Source: Verrucomicrobiales bacterium (lineage in GTDB: Bacteria > Verrucomicrobiota > Verrucomicrobiia > Verrucomicrobiales > DEV007). Taken from it: a stretch of 7,344 bases of DNA. Of this stretch, positions 6,026 through 7,344 are shown one piece after another (positions within the stretch are counted from its first letter, which is position 1; each line of letters opens with the position of its first letter). Location: positions 1 to 7,344 of the forward strand of contig JAGNMT010000174.1 in assembly GCA_017991025.1 (NCBI GenBank). The letters are read 5' to 3'. Made by a program: the position numbers and the translations under genes. Below the pieces are notes generated by a model. It was not told where the DNA came from, searched no databases, and was given only the letters and a program-made list of their open reading frames with translations.

Positions 6026-6100
6026 TGGCGACCCGTACGGGATTCGAACCCGTATTACCGCCGTGAAAGGGCGGTGTCCTAACCCTTAGACGAACGGGTC
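6026..6100 (-). tRNA. tRNA-Glu (anticodon UUC), CCA encoded
   Basis: Read on the minus strand from 6100, the cloverleaf is complete. It has acceptor GACCCGT/ACGGGTC, a 4-bp D stem GTCT/GGAC, anticodon stem CCGCC/GGCGG with loop CTTTCAC (anticodon TTC, decoding GAA/GAG), a 4-nt variable loop, T stem ACGGG/CCCGT with loop TTCGAAT, discriminator G and genomic CCA (6028-6026). The body is 72 nt plus CCA, normal for tRNA-Glu. Besides translation, tRNA-Glu feeds tetrapyrrole synthesis in bacteria using the C5 pathway. It is in the same orientation as the sufT gene to its right, separated from it by 127 bp. Confidence 0.97.
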
Positions 6101-6117
6101 ACTTGTTTTCAAGCGCT

Positions 6118-6166
6118 ACGCTAGGGGAGCGGGAATATGAGGGCTTTATACCGAGAAGCAAATGGA
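6118..6166 (-). promoter_or_regulatory. Possible tRNA-Glu promoter
   Basis: On the minus strand upstream of the tRNA, CATATT (complement of 6134-6139) could be a -10. TTGCTT lies 16 bp further upstream as a -35, placing the start about 25 nt before the tRNA. A TATAAA (complement of 6145-6150) is an alternative -10 without a good -35. Matches to the sigma-70 consensus are only moderate. The tRNA could also be co-transcribed with sufT. Confidence 0.25.
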
Positions 6167-6190
6167 AATTACGGAAGAAATTTAGGAAAC

Positions 6191-6202
6191 GCTAAAAAGC
6201 TA
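6191..6202 (-). repeat. 12-mer GCTAAAAAGCTA, copy after sufT
   Basis: This 12-mer is identical to the one at 6875-6886. On the minus strand both read TAGCTTTTTAGC and lie at the 3' end of an Fe-S assembly gene. This copy begins 25 nt after the sufT stop codon. It contains a T5 run and may help end or process the transcript. Confidence 0.4.
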
Positions 6203-6227
6203 AACCGCCACCAGCAAAACCGCTTCC

Positions 6228-6776
6228 TCAAATCATCCCCAGCTTCATCTTTCCCTCTTCGGTGATCATGTCCTGATTCCACACCGGATCCCATACGATG
6301 TCGACGCGGGCATTGTGGATACCCTCGAGCATCAGAATCTTGGATTGAGCATCGGCGGCGATCGTGGGGCCCATCCCGCAACCGGGAGCGGTGAGGGTCA
6401 TTTTGATCTCGACGTTGGTTTCGCCTTCATCATTGGTGACCTGACAGTCGTAGACGAGGCCAAGATCCACGATATTGACGGGGATTTCAGGATCGTAGAC
6501 GAGTTTAAGTTGTTCCCAAATCGCTCCTTGGACGTCTCCCGAGGCGATCGCGTCGGCGGCGGCCGATTTTTTGTTCTTCTCGGCCTGCAGATCGATTCCG
6601 AGAGCATCGGCGTTTTCGGCTTTAATGCGGGCGAGACCGGATTGGGTCGCCACCGTGTAGGTGCCGCCCAGGGCCTGGGTGATCATCACCTTTGTCCCGA
6701 TGGGGAGATGGATAAGATCGCCACTGGGGATCTGGATGGCGTCGACGTCGCGGGAGAGAGTAATTTCCTGATGCAT
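6228..6776 (-). CDS. sufT: SufT, MIP18-type iron-sulphur cluster maturation protein
   Basis: The protein has 182 residues from the ATG at 6776-6774 and belongs to the long SufT group, which helps deliver or mature [4Fe-4S] clusters in the cytoplasm. The N-terminal part, EITLSRDVDAIQIPSGD (4-20) through ITQALGGTYTV (32-42), is the characteristic SufT extension. The MIP18 (DUF59) domain covers about 86-182 with YDPEIPVNIVDLGLVYD (94-110), TLTAPGCGMGP (128-138, conserved Cys133) and VWDPVWNQDMITEEGKMKLG (161-180). An in-frame GTG at 6797 would add seven residues (M/V-PPARFP), but family members begin near HQEITLSRD-like sequence and the GTG lies in a small hairpin, so I prefer the ATG. Neither has a Shine-Dalgarno. 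It follows the IscU-type scaffold gene by 107 bp on the same strand, as expected for the end of a suf/isc operon. Confidence 0.92.
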   Translation of the reverse strand: MHQEITLSRDVDAIQIPSGDLIHLPIGTKVMITQALGGTYTVATQSGLARIKAENADALGIDLQAEKNKKSAAADAIASGDVQGAIWEQLKLVYDPEIPVNIVDLGLVYDCQVTNDEGETNVEIKMTLTAPGCGMGPTIAADAQSKILMLEGIHNARVDIVWDPVWNQDMITEEGKMKLGMI

Positions 6777-6784
6777 GGGGAATC

Positions 6785-6797
6785 GTGCCGGAGGCAC
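6785..6797. other. 5-bp hairpin in the sufT leader
   Basis: GTGCC and GGCAC flank GGA, forming a 5-bp stem with a 3-nt loop 8 bp upstream of the preferred sufT ATG. It occupies the place where a ribosome binding site would lie and overlaps the alternative GTG start codon. It could influence sufT translation or be incidental. Confidence 0.25.
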
Positions 6798-6805
6798 GGT
6801 AATTC

Positions 6806-6826
6806 GTTCTTAGTTCTTAGTTCTTC
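6806..6826. repeat. Heptamer tandem repeat (GTTCTTA-type, three units)
   Basis: Three consecutive 7-mers read GTTCTTA, GTTCTTA and GTTCTTC at 6806-6812, 6813-6819 and 6820-6826. They sit in the spacer between the scaffold gene and sufT. Such short tandem heptamers arise by replication slippage and may vary in copy number between strains. Confidence 0.6.
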
Positions 6827-6849
6827 GTTTCTGGTTCACAGGAGCGCTT

Positions 6850-6886
6850 TAGCTAAACAGCAAAATAGCTAATAGCTAAAAAGCTA
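6850..6886. repeat. TAGCTAA heptamer repeats and 12-mer GCTAAAAAGCTA after the scaffold gene
   Basis: TAGCTA occurs at 6850-6855, 6866-6871 and 6873-6878; the last two lie in tandem TAGCTAA heptamers. The 12-mer GCTAAAAAGCTA at 6875-6886 includes the scaffold gene's TAG stop (6884-6886, minus strand) and is identical to the copy at 6191-6202. TAGCT (6873-6877) and AGCTA (6882-6886) form a 5-bp stem with loop AAAA. Confidence 0.55.
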
Positions 6887-7344
6887 GTCCAGTTTAACGA
6901 CTTTGAGTTTACCTGACTTGAGGGCGGGCTGGTGCATGTCGCCGAGGAGAGTGTTGCCGGGGGCGGCAGAAGGAACGGGAGAAAGGGTTTCGCGGTCCCC
7001 CTTGAGGGCCTCGCGGAGGGCGCCTTCGACCATTTCACCGCAGTGCAGTTTCATGGGAGGCAGGGGGCCGAGCGGCCTTGAGAGATCGGCCGAGTGCAGT
7101 TCTCGCGCTTCGGCAATGGTCTTACCCTTTAACATTTCCGTCGCCATACTTGCCACCGCGATGGCCGTCTGGCAGCCGAAGCTCTGGAAGGAGGCGCGGT
7201 CGATGACCTTCTTTCCGTCTTTCTCAGTAAATTTCAGCCACATCCGGACCATGTCGCCACACTCGGGATTTCCGACCGTCCCGATGGCGTCCGCATCGGC
7301 CATTTCCCCCATGTTCTGGGGATTGGCGATGGCGGCCTGGATGC
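6884..7344 (-). CDS. IscU/NifU-type Fe-S cluster scaffold protein (partial, N-terminus beyond right edge)
   Basis: The scaffold protein on which [2Fe-2S]/[4Fe-4S] clusters are built from cysteine-derived sulphur before transfer to target proteins; cytoplasmic. The three ligand cysteines are present in NPECGD (with the conserved Asp), SFGCQTAIA and LPPMKLHCGEMVE. The distance from the second to the third cysteine is 44 residues, essentially that of IscU (43), so it lacks the roughly 20-residue insertion of SufU proteins. The ATG at 7312 is not the true start: the open frame continues to the edge and reads IQAAIANPQNMGEM, which aligns with the conserved NPRNVGEI of the family. About 20 or more N-terminal residues lie outside. 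After the core there is an unusual tail of about 37 residues ending SGKLKVVKLD without further cysteines. It is followed on the same strand by sufT. Confidence 0.9.
   Translation of the reverse strand, partial: IQAAIANPQNMGEMADADAIGTVGNPECGDMVRMWLKFTEKDGKKVIDRASFQSFGCQTAIAVASMATEMLKGKTIAEARELHSADLSRPLGPLPPMKLHCGEMVEGALREALKGDRETLSPVPSAAPGNTLLGDMHQPALKSGKLKVVKLD

Noticed and set aside
6777..6797. GTG at 6797 as the sufT start
   Set aside because: The seven added residues do not resemble the family N-terminus, the codon lies in a small hairpin, and the ATG at 6776 gives the expected start.
6315..6872. 185-codon plus-strand frame opposite sufT
   Set aside because: It is antisense to sufT and extends into the heptamer repeats; no domain is visible.

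Overview
The window looks like a chromosomal stretch from a moderately GC-rich Gram-negative bacterium, most likely of the Verrucomicrobiota/Planctomycetota group. This placement is an inference. It rests on the exported propeller protein with a W-x-x-F-R-G-P-x-G-x-G N-terminus, its HEAT-like/beta-sandwich partner, the mix of IscU-type scaffold with SufT, and the lack of Shine-Dalgarno sequences before any visible start codon. No phage, transposase, CRISPR array or plasmid gene is visible.

Left part, plus strand (265-5508). After an AT-rich intergenic region, beside a probable divergent exported-protein gene at the left edge, four genes run rightward. They are a beta-CASP metallo-beta-lactamase RNA-processing exonuclease, a GT4 glycogen synthase of the actinobacterial GlgA/GlgM type, an exported HEAT-like plus beta-sandwich protein of unknown function, and an exported PQQ-type beta-propeller protein. 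The last two are 21 bp apart, both carry signal peptides, and probably form a translationally close pair working in the periplasm or at the envelope.

Middle part (5509-6227). About 520 bp without a believable protein gene is packed with structure. It holds a 78-bp element that folds on paper into a perfect four-arm cloverleaf, three copies of a 15-bp module, and a 19-bp copy of the 3' end of tRNA-Glu lying 188 bp from the real tRNA-Glu(UUC) gene. The tRNA gene is on the minus strand and encodes CCA.

Right part, minus strand (6228-7344). An iron-sulphur cluster assembly pair is transcribed leftward: an IscU-type scaffold, whose N-terminus runs off the right edge, followed by SufT. They are probably the tail of a larger suf/isc operon lying to the right. 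The spacer between them is made of heptameric tandem repeats, and the same 12-mer follows the stop codon of each gene.

The protein genes are mostly recognisable families. The least explained parts are the repeat-rich tRNA-Glu flank and the exported HEAT-sandwich/propeller pair. I found no clear evidence of a new defence or mobile system.
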